Shown here: positions 35,807 through 45,178 of the stretch, in pieces
Layout of the letters: the number at the start of each line of letters is the position of its first letter
Numbering within the stretch: the stretch's first letter is position 1
Notes under the pieces: model-generated
What the model was told of the DNA's origin: nothing
What the model saw: only the letters and a program-made list of their open reading frames with translations
The model's database searches: none
From: Methanomicrobium sp. W14
GTDB lineage: Archaea; Halobacteriota; Methanomicrobia; Methanomicrobiales; Methanomicrobiaceae
Direction of reading: 5' to 3'
DNA: 64,000 nucleotides
Assembly: GCF_017875315.1 (NCBI RefSeq)
Contig: NZ_JAGGMM010000004.1
Coordinates: 1 to 64,000, forward strand
Made by a program: the position numbers and the translations under genes

Positions 35807-36103
35807 AATTCGAATTTGAGAACTGAAAATGATATATATAGTTTAGTCACGGGAGTCAATTCCCCGGGGATTTTCCGCGCTTTTTAAGCATGAAGTAATA
35901 AATAACTCTAAATCTTTTATTCTGGCCTGTTTGACAGGATATGTCCTCATTTTCATTGGATCCGAATTTCAGCGGTTCTGTATTTTATGGTATTTCACAA
36001 GGTCTTTGTTCTCTTTTGATGACCCCGGGTTCGCAGGCAATCCGCCATTTTATTTTCTTTCAGGGAGAAAATGTATAGTATATTTATCTTTGGAGAGGGT
36101 GTC
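35807..36103 (+). other. Long upstream region of pyrG
   Basis: Nearly 300 nt. GATATATATAG at about 35830-35840 is a strong TATA candidate, followed by the palindrome CCCCGGGG (35862-35869) and a hairpin CCTGT-TTG-ACAGG (35926-35938). If transcription starts here pyrG has a leader of about 240 nt; a second TATA-like AGTATATTTATC lies close to the gene at about 36076. No reading frame. Confidence 0.4.
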
Positions 36104-37681
36104 TTGAAATACGTTGTTGTTACAGGCGGTGTGATGAGTGGCCTTGGAAAAGGGATAACCACTGCGTCCATCGGCAGAATCCTTAAAAACAGGGGATATA
36201 GTGTTACTGCTGTGAAAATAGATCCTTACCTGAATATAGATGCCGGGACCATGAACCCGGCGCAGCACGGTGAAGTGTTCGTTTTAAAAGACGGCGGAGA
36301 AGTTGACCTGGACCTTGGCAACTACGAGAGATTTCTGGATATCAACCTGACGTCTGACCACAATATCACTACAGGAAAGGTCTACCAGACTGTTATAGAA
36401 AAAGAGAGGCGCGGGGACTACCTCGGTGCAACAGTCCAGATAATTCCGCATATCACAGACCAGATAAAGGAATTCATACGAAAGGCCGCAGAGAACTCAA
36501 ACGGCAACGGTACAGCAGAAATCTGTCTTGTGGAAGTTGGAGGAACGGTCGGAGACATAGAAAGCATGCCGTTTCTTGAGGCCGTGCGCCAGATGGCAGG
36601 CGAACTTAATAAAAAAGATATAGTCCTTGTCCATGTGACACTCGTCCCGGAGGACAATATGGGTGATCATAAGACAAAGCCTACGCAGCACTCGGTGAAA
36701 GTTTTGCGTGAACTTGGTCTTCACCCGGATATAATTGTCGGAAGAAGCGAGACCGTTATGAACTCATCGACAAAAAGAAAGATATCGGATTTCTGTGACG
36801 TTTCACAAAAGGCGGTCATTTCGGCTGCGACTGCAAAGGATATCTATGAAGTGCCGATGGAAATGGAAAAAGAAGGGCTGGCAGATGTCATACGCGACTT
36901 CCTCGGTCTTGAGGAGAGGCCTGTGAAAAACGACTGGTACAGGATTGTCAGCCGGGAGTACACAAAAAGGGCTTCGGTTGCAATCGTAACCAAATACGGT
37001 GTGGAAGACGTTTACATCTCGATAAAGGAGGCACTGAAACACGCGGGCAGAAGTCTTTCAACGGAGGTTGACATATACTGGGTGGATGCAGAATCCTATG
37101 AAGAGAGTGAACTCCGTGACGTCGACGGAATTTTAATCCCCGGCGGCTTCGGGCCGAGAGGAATCGAAGGAAAAATCCGTGCCATAAAATATGCACGTGA
37201 AAACAACATCCCGTTCCTTGGCCTGTGTCTTGGCTTCCAGCTTGCAGTCGTGGAATTCTGCAGAAGCGTTCTCGGGTGGGAGAACGCCATCTCTGAAGAA
37301 ATGGGCGAAGGAAAGCACGTGATTGCCATACTTCCTGAACAGGAGGATGTGACCGACCTCGGCGGGACTATGAGGCTTGGTAACTGTACCGTTGATTTGA
37401 AGGATAATACGATGATAAAAAAACTTTACGGGTCTGATACGGTTGTCGAGCGTCACCGCCACAGGTATGAGGTCAACCCTGAGTATATCGGTGATATCGA
37501 AAAGTCCGGTCTTGTGTTTTCAGGCTCGTCAGGGCCCAGGATGGAGTCCTGCGAAATCCCTGAAAAGGACTTTTTCCTTGCAACGCAGTTTCATCCTGAG
37601 TTTAAGTCGACCCCGACACACCCGTCACCACCTTACATAGGTTTTGTTGAGGCGTGCGCTAACAGAAGAAAGGGCGAGTGA
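36104..37681 (+). CDS. pyrG: CTP synthase
   Basis: About 525 residues. The N-terminal synthetase domain starts [23 protein letters not shown] (P-loop) and includes [14 protein letters not shown] and GGTVGDIES. The C-terminal glutaminase domain has [13 protein letters not shown] with the nucleophile cysteine and [11 protein letters not shown] with the His-Glu pair. It makes CTP from UTP, ATP and glutamine. The frame opens with ATG at 36071, but TTG at 36104 has GGAGAGGG just upstream and begins exactly at the conserved N-terminus, so I use it. guaA subunit B follows, but with its own promoter. Confidence 0.97.
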   Translation: MKYVVVTGGVMSGLGKGITTASIGRILKNRGYSVTAVKIDPYLNIDAGTMNPAQHGEVFVLKDGGEVDLDLGNYERFLDINLTSDHNITTGKVYQTVIEKERRGDYLGATVQIIPHITDQIKEFIRKAAENSNGNGTAEICLVEVGGTVGDIESMPFLEAVRQMAGELNKKDIVLVHVTLVPEDNMGDHKTKPTQHSVKVLRELGLHPDIIVGRSETVMNSSTKRKISDFCDVSQKAVISAATAKDIYEVPMEMEKEGLADVIRDFLGLEERPVKNDWYRIVSREYTKRASVAIVTKYGVEDVYISIKEALKHAGRSLSTEVDIYWVDAESYEESELRDVDGILIPGGFGPRGIEGKIRAIKYARENNIPFLGLCLGFQLAVVEFCRSVLGWENAISEEMGEGKHVIAILPEQEDVTDLGGTMRLGNCTVDLKDNTMIKKLYGSDTVVERHRHRYEVNPEYIGDIEKSGLVFSGSSGPRMESCEIPEKDFFLATQFHPEFKSTPTHPSPPYIGFVEACANRRKGE

Positions 37682-37708
37682 GAAAAGACACCGTAAATTC
37701 GGGTTATC

Positions 37709-37725
37709 GCATCTCTTTGAGATGC
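37709..37725 (+). terminator. Hairpin after pyrG
   Basis: GCATCTC-TTT-GAGATGC, a perfect 7-bp stem 28 nt after the pyrG stop codon, followed by an A/T-rich stretch that includes the TATA-like AAAAATATAC of the next gene. It may stabilise the 3' end or help end the pyrG transcript. Confidence 0.4.
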
Positions 37726-37823
37726 CTGCAAAAATATACAGTAAAGAAGTTACAGCCAAAAAGTCCGGAAACATTATGAAGCCGGTAAAAATCCGTTAGA
37801 ACTAAATCGTGGAGTATGAATAA

Positions 37824-38741
37824 ATGGTGAATACTGAAAAATTCATTGCAAACGCAATAGAAGAAATAAAAGAAAAGTCCTGCGGCAAAAAGGTGGTCAT
37901 GGCTCTTTCTGGAGGTGTTGACTCCTCAGTATGTGCGGAAATTGCAAGACGTGCCATCGGTGACAGGTTAGTCCCCATATATGTTGACACAGGGCTTATG
38001 AGGAAGGGTGAGACTGAGAGGATAAACATGGTATTCTCGGGTATGAACCTTCTTACGATAGACGCCGGAAAGGAGTTTATGGATGCCCTCAAAGGCGTTA
38101 TCGACCCTGAAAAGAAGAGAAAGGTTATAGGTGAGAAGTTTATACGCATATTTGAGCGTGAGGCCAGGAAAACCGGGGCCTCCTATCTTCTGCAGGGGAC
38201 CATATACCCTGACATCATCGAGAGCGAGGGGGGAATAAAGAGCCATCACAATGTCGGGGGCCTCCCGTATGACATTGACTTTGAAGGCATCATCGAGCCC
38301 CTGATTGACCTTTACAAGGACGAAGTCAGGGATGTTGCAAAAGCACTCGGCCTTCCTGAGGAAATACAGCGCAGAATGCCTTTCCCGGGACCGGGTCTTG
38401 CGGTCAGGTGCATTGGTGAGGTGACCGAAGAGAAGGTTGAGGTCGCAAGAGAGGCCAACTTTATTGTCGAAGATGAGATTGTCGAAAAATACAAGCCGTG
38501 GCAGTGTTTTGCCGCTGTAATTGGACTTGGAACCGGTGTCAAAGGCGATGTCCGCCTTCTCGGGTGGATTGTAGCTGTAAGAGCGGTTTATTCCCGCGAT
38601 GCAATGACAGCTGACCCTGTTGAACTACCCTGGGACGTTCTCAACAGGATAGCGTCAAGGATAACCGCCGAAATTCCCGGCGCATCAAGGGTTGTATATG
38701 ATATAACTCCGAAACCGCCGGCGACAATAGAATACGAGTAA
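37824..38741 (+). CDS. guaAB: GMP synthase, ATP-pyrophosphatase subunit B
   Basis: A 305-residue protein with the PP-loop SGGVDSSV (residues 29-36), the XMP/ATP pocket segments [11 protein letters not shown] and [27 protein letters not shown], and the C-terminal dimerisation domain ([17 protein letters not shown] to PPATIEYE). It amidates XMP to GMP. There is no fused glutaminase domain: in many archaea subunit A is a separate gene, which is not in this window. A weak GTGGAG precedes the ATG. Convergent or downstream partner not obvious. Confidence 0.96.
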   Translation: MVNTEKFIANAIEEIKEKSCGKKVVMALSGGVDSSVCAEIARRAIGDRLVPIYVDTGLMRKGETERINMVFSGMNLLTIDAGKEFMDALKGVIDPEKKRKVIGEKFIRIFEREARKTGASYLLQGTIYPDIIESEGGIKSHHNVGGLPYDIDFEGIIEPLIDLYKDEVRDVAKALGLPEEIQRRMPFPGPGLAVRCIGEVTEEKVEVAREANFIVEDEIVEKYKPWQCFAAVIGLGTGVKGDVRLLGWIVAVRAVYSRDAMTADPVELPWDVLNRIASRITAEIPGASRVVYDITPKPPATIEYE

Positions 38742-38858
38742 ACTTAAGGGGAAATTCCTTAAAGAAAAGAAAATCGAATGGAAATAAAAAAATGAAATTC
38801 CGGCATCCGCCGGGAAAATGCAGTAATCTGAAAAAAGCTAAAAAAGCAGGAAATTAAG

Positions 38859-40007
38859 ATGGAAGAAATACTCGGTTCGAAGGAGCTTGAAGACCTCTAT
38901 TTCATGAAGGCCTTCAGCCGTGATCTTAAAATTGTAAAGGGAAGCGGCAGTTACGTCTGGGACGAAAAAGGAAATAAATACCTTGATCTTGTCGCAGGAA
39001 TTGCTGTGTGCAGTACAGGTCACTGCCACCCCGATGTTGTAAAGGCAATCTGCAGCCAGGCAAAGGAGCTGATTCATATCTCAAACCTCTTCTATGTCCC
39101 GAACCAGGGAGAGCTTGCAAAAAAGATGGTTGAGATATCCTGTATTCCCGAGGGAAAGGCTTTCTTTTCCAATTCCGGTGCGGAGGCAAACGATGGTGCA
39201 ATTAAGCTTGCCAGAATCAGAACAGGAAGAAAGAATTTCGTCGCCTTTGTAAATGGATTTCACGGGCGCACTATGGGTTCCCTTGCGGTTACTCACAAAC
39301 CTGCGATAAGAGAACCCTTCGGACCTCTTGAGCCCAAGTGTACGTTCGTTGAGTACGGAAACCTTGAGGATCTCTCAGGGGCTGTTGATGAGAATACGGC
39401 CGCGGTGATTGTCGAGGGAATCCAGGGCGAGGCCGGAGTAATTCCTGCACCAGAAGGTTTTTATGAAGGCATCAGGAAAATATGCGATGAAAAAGGTGCT
39501 CTTATGATCTGCGATGAAGTCCAGACCGGAATGGGCAGGACCGGTAACTGGTTCTATTACCAGAGTACAGGTGTGAAACCTGATATCGTATCAATAGCGA
39601 AGGGAATTGCAAGCGGTCTTCCAATGGGTGCAATTGTGGCCCGTAAAGGCCTGACATTTAACCCCGGAGAGCACGGGAGCACTTTTGCAGGCGGTCCTCT
39701 TGTCTGTGCCGGAGCTCTTGCAACAATCGGCGTAATTGAAAAGAACTTAAAAGACGTCCCGAAAAAAGGCAAAATAATAATGGACGGTCTCAAAGAGTAT
39801 TCACCCCGCGGGATGGGTTTGATTATAGGCGTCCCGGCAGGAGAGGAGCGTTGCGCAAAGATTGCGTCAATATGCCGTGAAAAGGGTGTTCTGGTAAACT
39901 GTGCATCGCACGGTACAATACGTCTTGTCCCGCCTCTGACGATAACTGAGGGCGAGCTGAAAGAGGGTGTATCCGTAATCAAAGAAGCGTTTGATGCGAC
40001 TGCCTGA
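38859..40007 (+). CDS. argD: Acetylornithine aminotransferase
   Basis: A 382-residue class III PLP aminotransferase. Segments: YLDLVAGIAVCSTGHCHP, FFSNSGAEANDGAIKLAR, FHGRTMGSLAVT, VEGIQGEAGV, ICDEVQTGMGRTG and SIAKGIASGLPMGA with the PLP lysine. The length and motif set match ArgD, which transfers an amino group between N-acetylornithine and 2-oxoglutarate in arginine synthesis. AGGA before the ATG. It heads a plus-strand series with hisC, an AK6-type kinase and an archaetidyltransferase. Confidence 0.95.
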   Translation: MEEILGSKELEDLYFMKAFSRDLKIVKGSGSYVWDEKGNKYLDLVAGIAVCSTGHCHPDVVKAICSQAKELIHISNLFYVPNQGELAKKMVEISCIPEGKAFFSNSGAEANDGAIKLARIRTGRKNFVAFVNGFHGRTMGSLAVTHKPAIREPFGPLEPKCTFVEYGNLEDLSGAVDENTAAVIVEGIQGEAGVIPAPEGFYEGIRKICDEKGALMICDEVQTGMGRTGNWFYYQSTGVKPDIVSIAKGIASGLPMGAIVARKGLTFNPGEHGSTFAGGPLVCAGALATIGVIEKNLKDVPKKGKIIMDGLKEYSPRGMGLIIGVPAGEERCAKIASICREKGVLVNCASHGTIRLVPPLTITEGELKEGVSVIKEAFDATA

Positions 40008-40062
40008 AAATACGGGCAGTAAATGATACTATCCTTTTTTATTCATATCCGGGAGCCATGTT

Positions 40063-41121
40063 ATGAAGAATCTCATCAGAAAGGTATTTGAGGACGGGGG
40101 CTATGTTTTTGCAACAAACGCATTGGTTATAGCAAAAAATGCAGGGTTTGAAAACCCGGCCCGCCTTGCAAGCAATGAAAACCCAAAAAGTCCTTCAAAA
40201 TACGCTGTTGAAGAAGCGGTAAAGTCACTTGATTCCCTGAACAGGTACCCCGACGAGACTGCAGAGGCCTTTGTCGGGGCTTTGAATGACTATCACGGTC
40301 AGGGGTACAATATAGTTACTGGCGTCGGGATGGACGGCGTCATAGAGACTGTTGTCAGGACACTTGTTGACTGCAAAGACAAAGTCTGCATAAGTACACC
40401 AACATTTTCGTTTTACGGTCTTTCGGTCAGGGCGCAGGGGGGAGAGGCGGTAAATGTCAGGAGGGAAAATGACTTTACGGTCGACTGCGACAGGTTTATT
40501 GAAAGATGCAAAGGCGCAAAATTTGCTATATTATGCACGCCGAACAACCCTACAGGGACCGTGACGCCCGTAGCTGACATAGAGTATATCCTTAAAAGAA
40601 TTGACTGCATGCTCTTTCTGGACAACGCATACGTCGATTTTTGTGATACCGATTACAGACCTCTTATGGAGAAGTACGACAATCTTATAATCGGAAGGAC
40701 GATGTCAAAGGCATTCGGCCTTGCGGGAATGAGAGTCGGATACGCTTTTGTTCCGGAATGGTTCATGCCTTATTTCCTTCGTGCACAGACTCCGTTCGCG
40801 CTGAATTCGGTTGCCATCGCGGCTGCATCGGGTGCCCTGAAAGACAGGGAATATGTCAGGGATTACCTCTCCCACGTGAAAGAATGGCGCAGCCGTTTTG
40901 AAAAAGAGTCAGGCTACCCCGTGTACCCTTCAGGATCAAATTTCGTCATGATTGACGTATCTCCGATGAAGGGAGATGATGCGATGCGAAAACTTGCGGA
41001 AAAGGGAGTAATTGTTAGGTCATGCGCAAGTTTTCCGACACTAGGGGACACCTTTATCAGGGTGAGTGTCGGGGATGACTGGGAGAATGAGCTTTTCCTG
41101 AAGTCCATAAAAGAGATTTAA
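40063..41121 (+). CDS. hisC: Histidinol-phosphate aminotransferase
   Basis: A 352-residue class I/II PLP enzyme. It contains LASNENPKSPSKYAVE, the HisC-type N-terminus, CTPNNPTGTVT, FLDNAYVDF, and GRTMSKAFGLAGMRVGYAF with the PLP lysine, plus the late VIVRSCASFPTLGDTFIRVSVG. It converts imidazole-acetol phosphate and glutamate to histidinol phosphate. GGGAG is before the ATG. The next gene begins 5 nt after its stop codon. Confidence 0.95.
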   Translation: MKNLIRKVFEDGGYVFATNALVIAKNAGFENPARLASNENPKSPSKYAVEEAVKSLDSLNRYPDETAEAFVGALNDYHGQGYNIVTGVGMDGVIETVVRTLVDCKDKVCISTPTFSFYGLSVRAQGGEAVNVRRENDFTVDCDRFIERCKGAKFAILCTPNNPTGTVTPVADIEYILKRIDCMLFLDNAYVDFCDTDYRPLMEKYDNLIIGRTMSKAFGLAGMRVGYAFVPEWFMPYFLRAQTPFALNSVAIAAASGALKDREYVRDYLSHVKEWRSRFEKESGYPVYPSGSNFVMIDVSPMKGDDAMRKLAEKGVIVRSCASFPTLGDTFIRVSVGDDWENELFLKSIKEI

Positions 41122-41126
41122 GAAAA

Positions 41127-41639
41127 ATGACGGTCTGCATAACAGGAACACCAGGAACGGGAAAGTCGTCTGTCTCAAAAGTCCTGAAAAAAAGAGGCTA
41201 CAATGTAGTGTCCCAGAATGATACGGCAAAAAAATACATCATAGGAGCTGATCCTGACAGGAATACTGAAATAATTGATGAGGACAAATGGGTTGAAGAG
41301 TTTAAGCCTTTTGATGGGATAATCGAAGGGCATATAACCCATCTGCTTCCGTGCAGGCGTCTGGTAGTGCTTCGGTGCAGACCAGACGTCCTTAAAAAAC
41401 GTCTTTTAAAACGTGGCTATTCGGAAGAAAAAGCATCCGAAAATGCAATGGCAGAGGCCCTGGATGTCGTTCTGGTAGAATCTCTTGAAGTTCATCCCGG
41501 GGATATAATATTTGAGTCTGACACGACGTTTGCGGATGTTGAAAAAACCGCCGACGAAATAGAGATGTTTATTGAGGGTAAAACTTCTTTCAGGTACGGC
41601 AGTACTGACTGGTCAGAATACTTAGGTGAAAGAATATGA
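41127..41639 (+). CDS. AK6/Fap7-type adenylate kinase-like NTPase
   Basis: A 170-residue P-loop protein starting MTVCITGTPGTGKSSVSKVL (Walker A near residues 7-14), with VLRCRPDVLKKRLLKRGYSEEKASENAMAEALDVV matching the archaeal AK6 (hCINAP/Fap7) family; the eukaryotic members combine adenylate kinase activity with small-subunit ribosome assembly. The downstream gene overlaps its stop by 4 nt (ATGA). The ribosome-related role is by family only. Confidence 0.92.
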   Translation: MTVCITGTPGTGKSSVSKVLKKRGYNVVSQNDTAKKYIIGADPDRNTEIIDEDKWVEEFKPFDGIIEGHITHLLPCRRLVVLRCRPDVLKKRLLKRGYSEEKASENAMAEALDVVLVESLEVHPGDIIFESDTTFADVEKTADEIEMFIEGKTSFRYGSTDWSEYLGERI

Positions 41640-42235
41640 CACTTGACAATTACCGCCCCCATGTTGCAGGAATAGTGACCCCTGTTGCAAGGACATGCGT
41701 AAAAATAGGACTGACACCAAATGCATGCACTATACTTGCCTTTATAGCCGCAGTTATTGCCGGCGCCTTCTTTTATGAATACTGGATAATCGCGGGTGTG
41801 GTTTTTGTATTCCTGAATGCATTCTTCGATGCAATAGACGGTGCTGTTGCGCGGGAAATGAATGCTGCAAGTCTGCGCGGTGATTTTCTTGACCATGTTC
41901 TTGACCGTTATGCAGACATATTCATAATCTGCGGAATATTTGGGGGAAGCCTTGCACCCTGGCAGATTGGTGTTTTTGCGCTTACAGGTGTTTTAATGTC
42001 TTCCTATCTTGGCACGCAGGCACAGGCTGTCGGTGCAGGAAGATATTATGGCGGCGTGCTCGGCAGGGCTGACAGGCTTGTCCTTTTAATCGGGGGCGGA
42101 GTGGTAACAGTACTCATTCCGGCAGGGGTTTATGGGATGAGTATTTTAGGCTGGGTTCTTGTTATTTTCGGTTTCCTTGGTCATTTCACGGCAATTCAGC
42201 GTTTTGCCCATGTGTGGCGGGAACTTAAAAGATAA
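41636..42235 (+). CDS. CDP-alcohol phosphatidyltransferase, archaetidyl type
   Basis: A 199-residue membrane enzyme with about six helices. The family motif D-G-x2-A-R-x8-G-x3-D-x3-D reads DAIDGAVAREMNAASLRGDFLDHVLDRYADI near residues 61-92. It joins CDP-archaeol to a polar alcohol phosphate. Archaetidylinositol-phosphate synthase is the likeliest assignment for this short archaeal form, but archaetidylglycerol or serine cannot be ruled out. It overlaps the kinase gene by 4 nt and ends the argD-hisC run. Confidence 0.9.
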   Translation: MTLDNYRPHVAGIVTPVARTCVKIGLTPNACTILAFIAAVIAGAFFYEYWIIAGVVFVFLNAFFDAIDGAVAREMNAASLRGDFLDHVLDRYADIFIICGIFGGSLAPWQIGVFALTGVLMSSYLGTQAQAVGAGRYYGGVLGRADRLVLLIGGGVVTVLIPAGVYGMSILGWVLVIFGFLGHFTAIQRFAHVWRELKR

Positions 42236-42296
42236 AAAGCTATTAGATGAATACATAAAATAATATAGATTTACAAAGTTAACCGGGGGAATTGTA

Positions 42297-42821
42297 TTGA
42301 AACGGCTTGTAGTCGCAGGCATGGGGAACGGAAGTCCTGATGACAGTGTTTCGCCCGTTTTTGGGAGATGCGGGACATTCTGTGTAGTTGATCTTTCAGG
42401 GAACAAAGTAAAAACAAGTACAGTAATTTCGAATGAAGCAGTGGACAGGCCGGGAAGTGCAGGTCTTATTGCTGCTGACTCTGTTGTAAAACTCGGAGCT
42501 GATGCTGTCGTTGCAGGAGATTTTGGGAGGATGTCGACCAGAGTCTTCATGGACTCGGGTATAAAGCAGTATATTATCAGAAACGCGACAGTCAGTGAAG
42601 CTATAGAAAGAATGATTTCAGGCGGGGGCCGGTGCCTTGACAGCCAAAGTGTAATGTCTTCGGAAAGACCTGATCTGGGCAGAAGGAGTATACATTTCGG
42701 GACCGCTGTTTTCTGTGAAAAAGAGGGTTCATTTATATGCAAAAGCTGCGGGTGCACTATGCCAAGAAAAAGGGAGAGTGAAAGGGTTTACTGTCCTAAC
42801 TGCGGAAATATAATGGAATAA
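42297..42821 (+). CDS. NifX/NafY-like cofactor-binding domain with zinc ribbon
   Basis: A 174-residue protein. Residues 1-110 form a dinitrogenase iron-molybdenum cofactor (NifX/NifB C-terminal) domain: VVAGMGNGSPDDSVSPVFGRC, GSAGLIAADSVVKLGADAVVAGDFG. The C-terminus is a rubredoxin-like zinc ribbon with FICKSCGCTMPRKRESERVYCPNCG (four Cys, CxxC twice). It starts with TTG at 42297 after a GGGGG run. Its 3' end faces that of the nitrogenase-like operon, 136 nt away. It could bind or carry a metal cofactor; whether it serves that operon is not shown. Confidence 0.85.
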   Translation: MKRLVVAGMGNGSPDDSVSPVFGRCGTFCVVDLSGNKVKTSTVISNEAVDRPGSAGLIAADSVVKLGADAVVAGDFGRMSTRVFMDSGIKQYIIRNATVSEAIERMISGGGRCLDSQSVMSSERPDLGRRSIHFGTAVFCEKEGSFICKSCGCTMPRKRESERVYCPNCGNIME

Positions 42822-42957
42822 TCAATAATTCAGTCAATAGGCTTGGTTTTGATTGCATACTTGGGTTTTCATATAACAAGGCAGGGATTATTTTTCTCAT
42901 GCTGATTTTTCTGCTTTTTTTCTTTTTGTTTGTGTTTTTCAGGATAAAAATCAGTTT

Positions 42958-44094
42958 TCAGTTTCTTTTTTTGGATTCAAGAGCGTTTATTGCAGAGTCC
43001 AGGAAATAAAGGCTTCCTTCGATTCCCGCGAGAGGTCTGTGAAAAAGCATTTTTATATGTCTTATCGGGAATGTAAGACCCATAAACGGTATTTCCGGGA
43101 ACCTGGCGTATTCGTATGAAGACCCAATGAGAAGGTCGGGTTTTTCTTCTTTTATACGTGATGATACAGGACGGATGCTGTTCACATGCTCTATTTTTAC
43201 ACCTGAACACATGGACGATTCCCCGTTTCTTGCGCCGGCAAAAACTATTTCGGCATCCATGTATTCTGTAAGTATTCTGCATGCAAACTCTGTGTAGTTT
43301 TTCGTTGAAAATACCGCAACACGTGGCGGGTCGTTTTTCCTGAGGTAATTGTCTCCGGCTTTTGTAAGAATTTCCGAGGTCTCTTCTGAAAGGTTGGTTA
43401 TCTTTTCAGGGTTGGATTCCGGGAAGTAAGCCGAAATATCTTCAACTGCCTTTTCTACCTCTTCAGGAGTTCCGAGGATGGCGGGACATTTCTTTGCAGC
43501 GCCTGTGTTGTAGTCAGGGTTAACTGAAACCGAAAGGCATGACGGATTTTTTATCGCATCATAAGTGTCATGGAAAAAGACCGGCCCCGCGGGAATATCT
43601 GCAAGGCTTAAAAGTCTTTTAGCCTCATTTAAATTGCCTATATAATAGGGGTCAAGGGAGCATATTCCTTCAATGTTTACTGATTTTTCTGACTCGTTGC
43701 ATGAGAGGGCGAGTGCTTCACAGGCGCTCTTCCATCCTGAGTCAAAATCACCTTTAAATCCTCCGGCATCAACGAAAAACACGTCATAGTCTGACAGAAT
43801 ACTTTTAATGTCTTCTCCCATAATGGAAGGGACGCAGGTGTTTATGACCGCGACTTTTTTGCAGAACTGAGAGACACTCTCTACAGTTTCGGTCAGTCTT
43901 TCTGCTGTCCCGAAGATTACTTCATCTTCGACAAGAAATGTGCTGTACAATGTATCGGGAATGGCCATATCCGCGTAGTAGTAGCACCCGGATGACCCGT
44001 TTACAATGACACCCAGGTCGCTTATGCCTGCAAGAGCGGAGGCGGCTCCTGTCATTGCACACGGCCAAAGAGGATTTGAGCAGGCTTCACGCAT
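42958..44094 (-). CDS. Nitrogenase-like oxidoreductase component, NifK-like
   Basis: A 378-residue member of the NifD/NifK superfamily (component 1 type), shorter than true NifK. Three cysteines match the P-cluster ligands in position and surroundings: C12 (WPCAMTGA), C37 (NGSSGC) and C87 (INTCVPSIMGEDI); an extra C5 is also present. The middle domain holds two or three Rossmann-like segments, including VAVFSTKNYTEFA and DLLIGSSYEYARF. It overlaps the D-like gene by 8 nt. CfbD of F430 synthesis works as a single type of subunit, so this pair is probably another enzyme of this superfamily. Substrate unknown. Confidence 0.82.
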   Translation of the reverse strand: MREACSNPLWPCAMTGAASALAGISDLGVIVNGSSGCYYYADMAIPDTLYSTFLVEDEVIFGTAERLTETVESVSQFCKKVAVINTCVPSIMGEDIKSILSDYDVFFVDAGGFKGDFDSGWKSACEALALSCNESEKSVNIEGICSLDPYYIGNLNEAKRLLSLADIPAGPVFFHDTYDAIKNPSCLSVSVNPDYNTGAAKKCPAILGTPEEVEKAVEDISAYFPESNPEKITNLSEETSEILTKAGDNYLRKNDPPRVAVFSTKNYTEFACRILTEYMDAEIVFAGARNGESSMCSGVKIEHVNSIRPVSSRIKEEKPDLLIGSSYEYARFPEIPFMGLTFPIRHIKMLFHRPLAGIEGSLYFLDSAINALESKKRN

Positions 44095-45178
44095 TTATAA
44101 ACCGTCTCCACTGCATAAGAGTTCTTTTGACTCCGGTTGTGCCGACAGGCGTGTAAAAGGGAACCGGTATTACCGTTCCCTCGGGGTTGGTAACAATTCC
44201 TGCGTAATAGGCAATTTCTCCGAGGAGACTGTTTTCCGTTTTCTGGAACCCGAATGAGTCAAAGGAGATTTTTTCCCCTTTTAAGTCCTCAAACTGTGAG
44301 AACATTTCCTTCTGGTTCTCCGTTTCCTCCTCTATTGCCCGGGCCGGTGAAATTTTTAGGTACTTCCCTGCAAGTCTTAAAAATTCAGTCGTTCCCGAGA
44401 TGCCGTAAGGGTATGAGGATATCGACGGGATATTGGTAAGATTATCAAAATGGCTTTTTATCTCTCCTGTAGGGTCTTCGCGGATTACGTTTAGTGATGC
44501 GTCTGCAAATTTTTTGATATCGTCAACGTATATGTTTCTCACGAATCTGACGTTTATGTCAGCCCCAAGGAGGTTTATAAGCCTCTTTACTTCCGAGAAG
44601 TTTGATTCGGCCTCGTATTCAAGGTTTTTTTCCCCGATTATATTAACGACAGGCCTGTTATTTTCAGGCCTTTCAAAAGAGGATGATTGTCCTGCATCAG
44701 CCGGATTTATTTTGTCAGGTTCAATAAGTTTTGATGCACTTTTCAGTGCCGATATAAAACCTCTTTCAAAAGAGCCCCCGAGAAATCCTGATGTCTGAAC
44801 GGGAATTACGGGAATTTCATCGTAACTTTCGCAAACGGCATCTATATCATCGCCTATAGTGTCGCTTATGCAGGTTCCGACTACAAATATGCATTTGTAG
44901 TCGTCAGTTAATGCCTCTTCTATTGCGTCTCTGAGCATCCCTTCTCCGCCGAATATGACTCCGTTCTCGTTCAGCCCTGATGTAAAAATCTCAGGAATAT
45001 CGAAGCATTCGTTGTAGAGCATTGTCGAATGAAAAACCGATGACGACTGGTGGGTGCACCCGGCCGGACCGTGAACTATCGTTGCCGCATCCTTTATGAA
45101 TGCAGTGACCGTCAGTGCACCTGTTACAGTACACCCGTCAAGCCGTGATGTATTTTTGGGCAAGTTTTTCGAGTTCAT
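44087..45178 (-). CDS. Nitrogenase-like oxidoreductase component, NifD-like
   Basis: A 363-residue component-1-type protein. C16 (DGCTVTGA), C41 (HGPAGC) and C103 ([12 protein letters not shown]) match the three P-cluster cysteines of NifD. The region where NifD carries the cofactor cysteine shows [23 protein letters not shown], without a cysteine, so a FeMo-type cofactor is not expected. ATG at 45178 lies inside the 3' end of the H gene (41-nt overlap); a TTG at codon 6 is an alternative start. Translationally linked to both neighbours. Probably forms a heterotetramer with the NifK-like protein. Confidence 0.82.
   Translation of the reverse strand: MNSKNLPKNTSRLDGCTVTGALTVTAFIKDAATIVHGPAGCTHQSSSVFHSTMLYNECFDIPEIFTSGLNENGVIFGGEGMLRDAIEEALTDDYKCIFVVGTCISDTIGDDIDAVCESYDEIPVIPVQTSGFLGGSFERGFISALKSASKLIEPDKINPADAGQSSSFERPENNRPVVNIIGEKNLEYEAESNFSEVKRLINLLGADINVRFVRNIYVDDIKKFADASLNVIREDPTGEIKSHFDNLTNIPSISSYPYGISGTTEFLRLAGKYLKISPARAIEEETENQKEMFSQFEDLKGEKISFDSFGFQKTENSLLGEIAYYAGIVTNPEGTVIPVPFYTPVGTTGVKRTLMQWRRFINA

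Noticed and set aside
38744-38762. TTAAGG/CCTTAA hairpin after guaA subunit B as a terminator
   Set aside because: It has only six A/T-rich pairs and no T run follows, so it is too weak to call.
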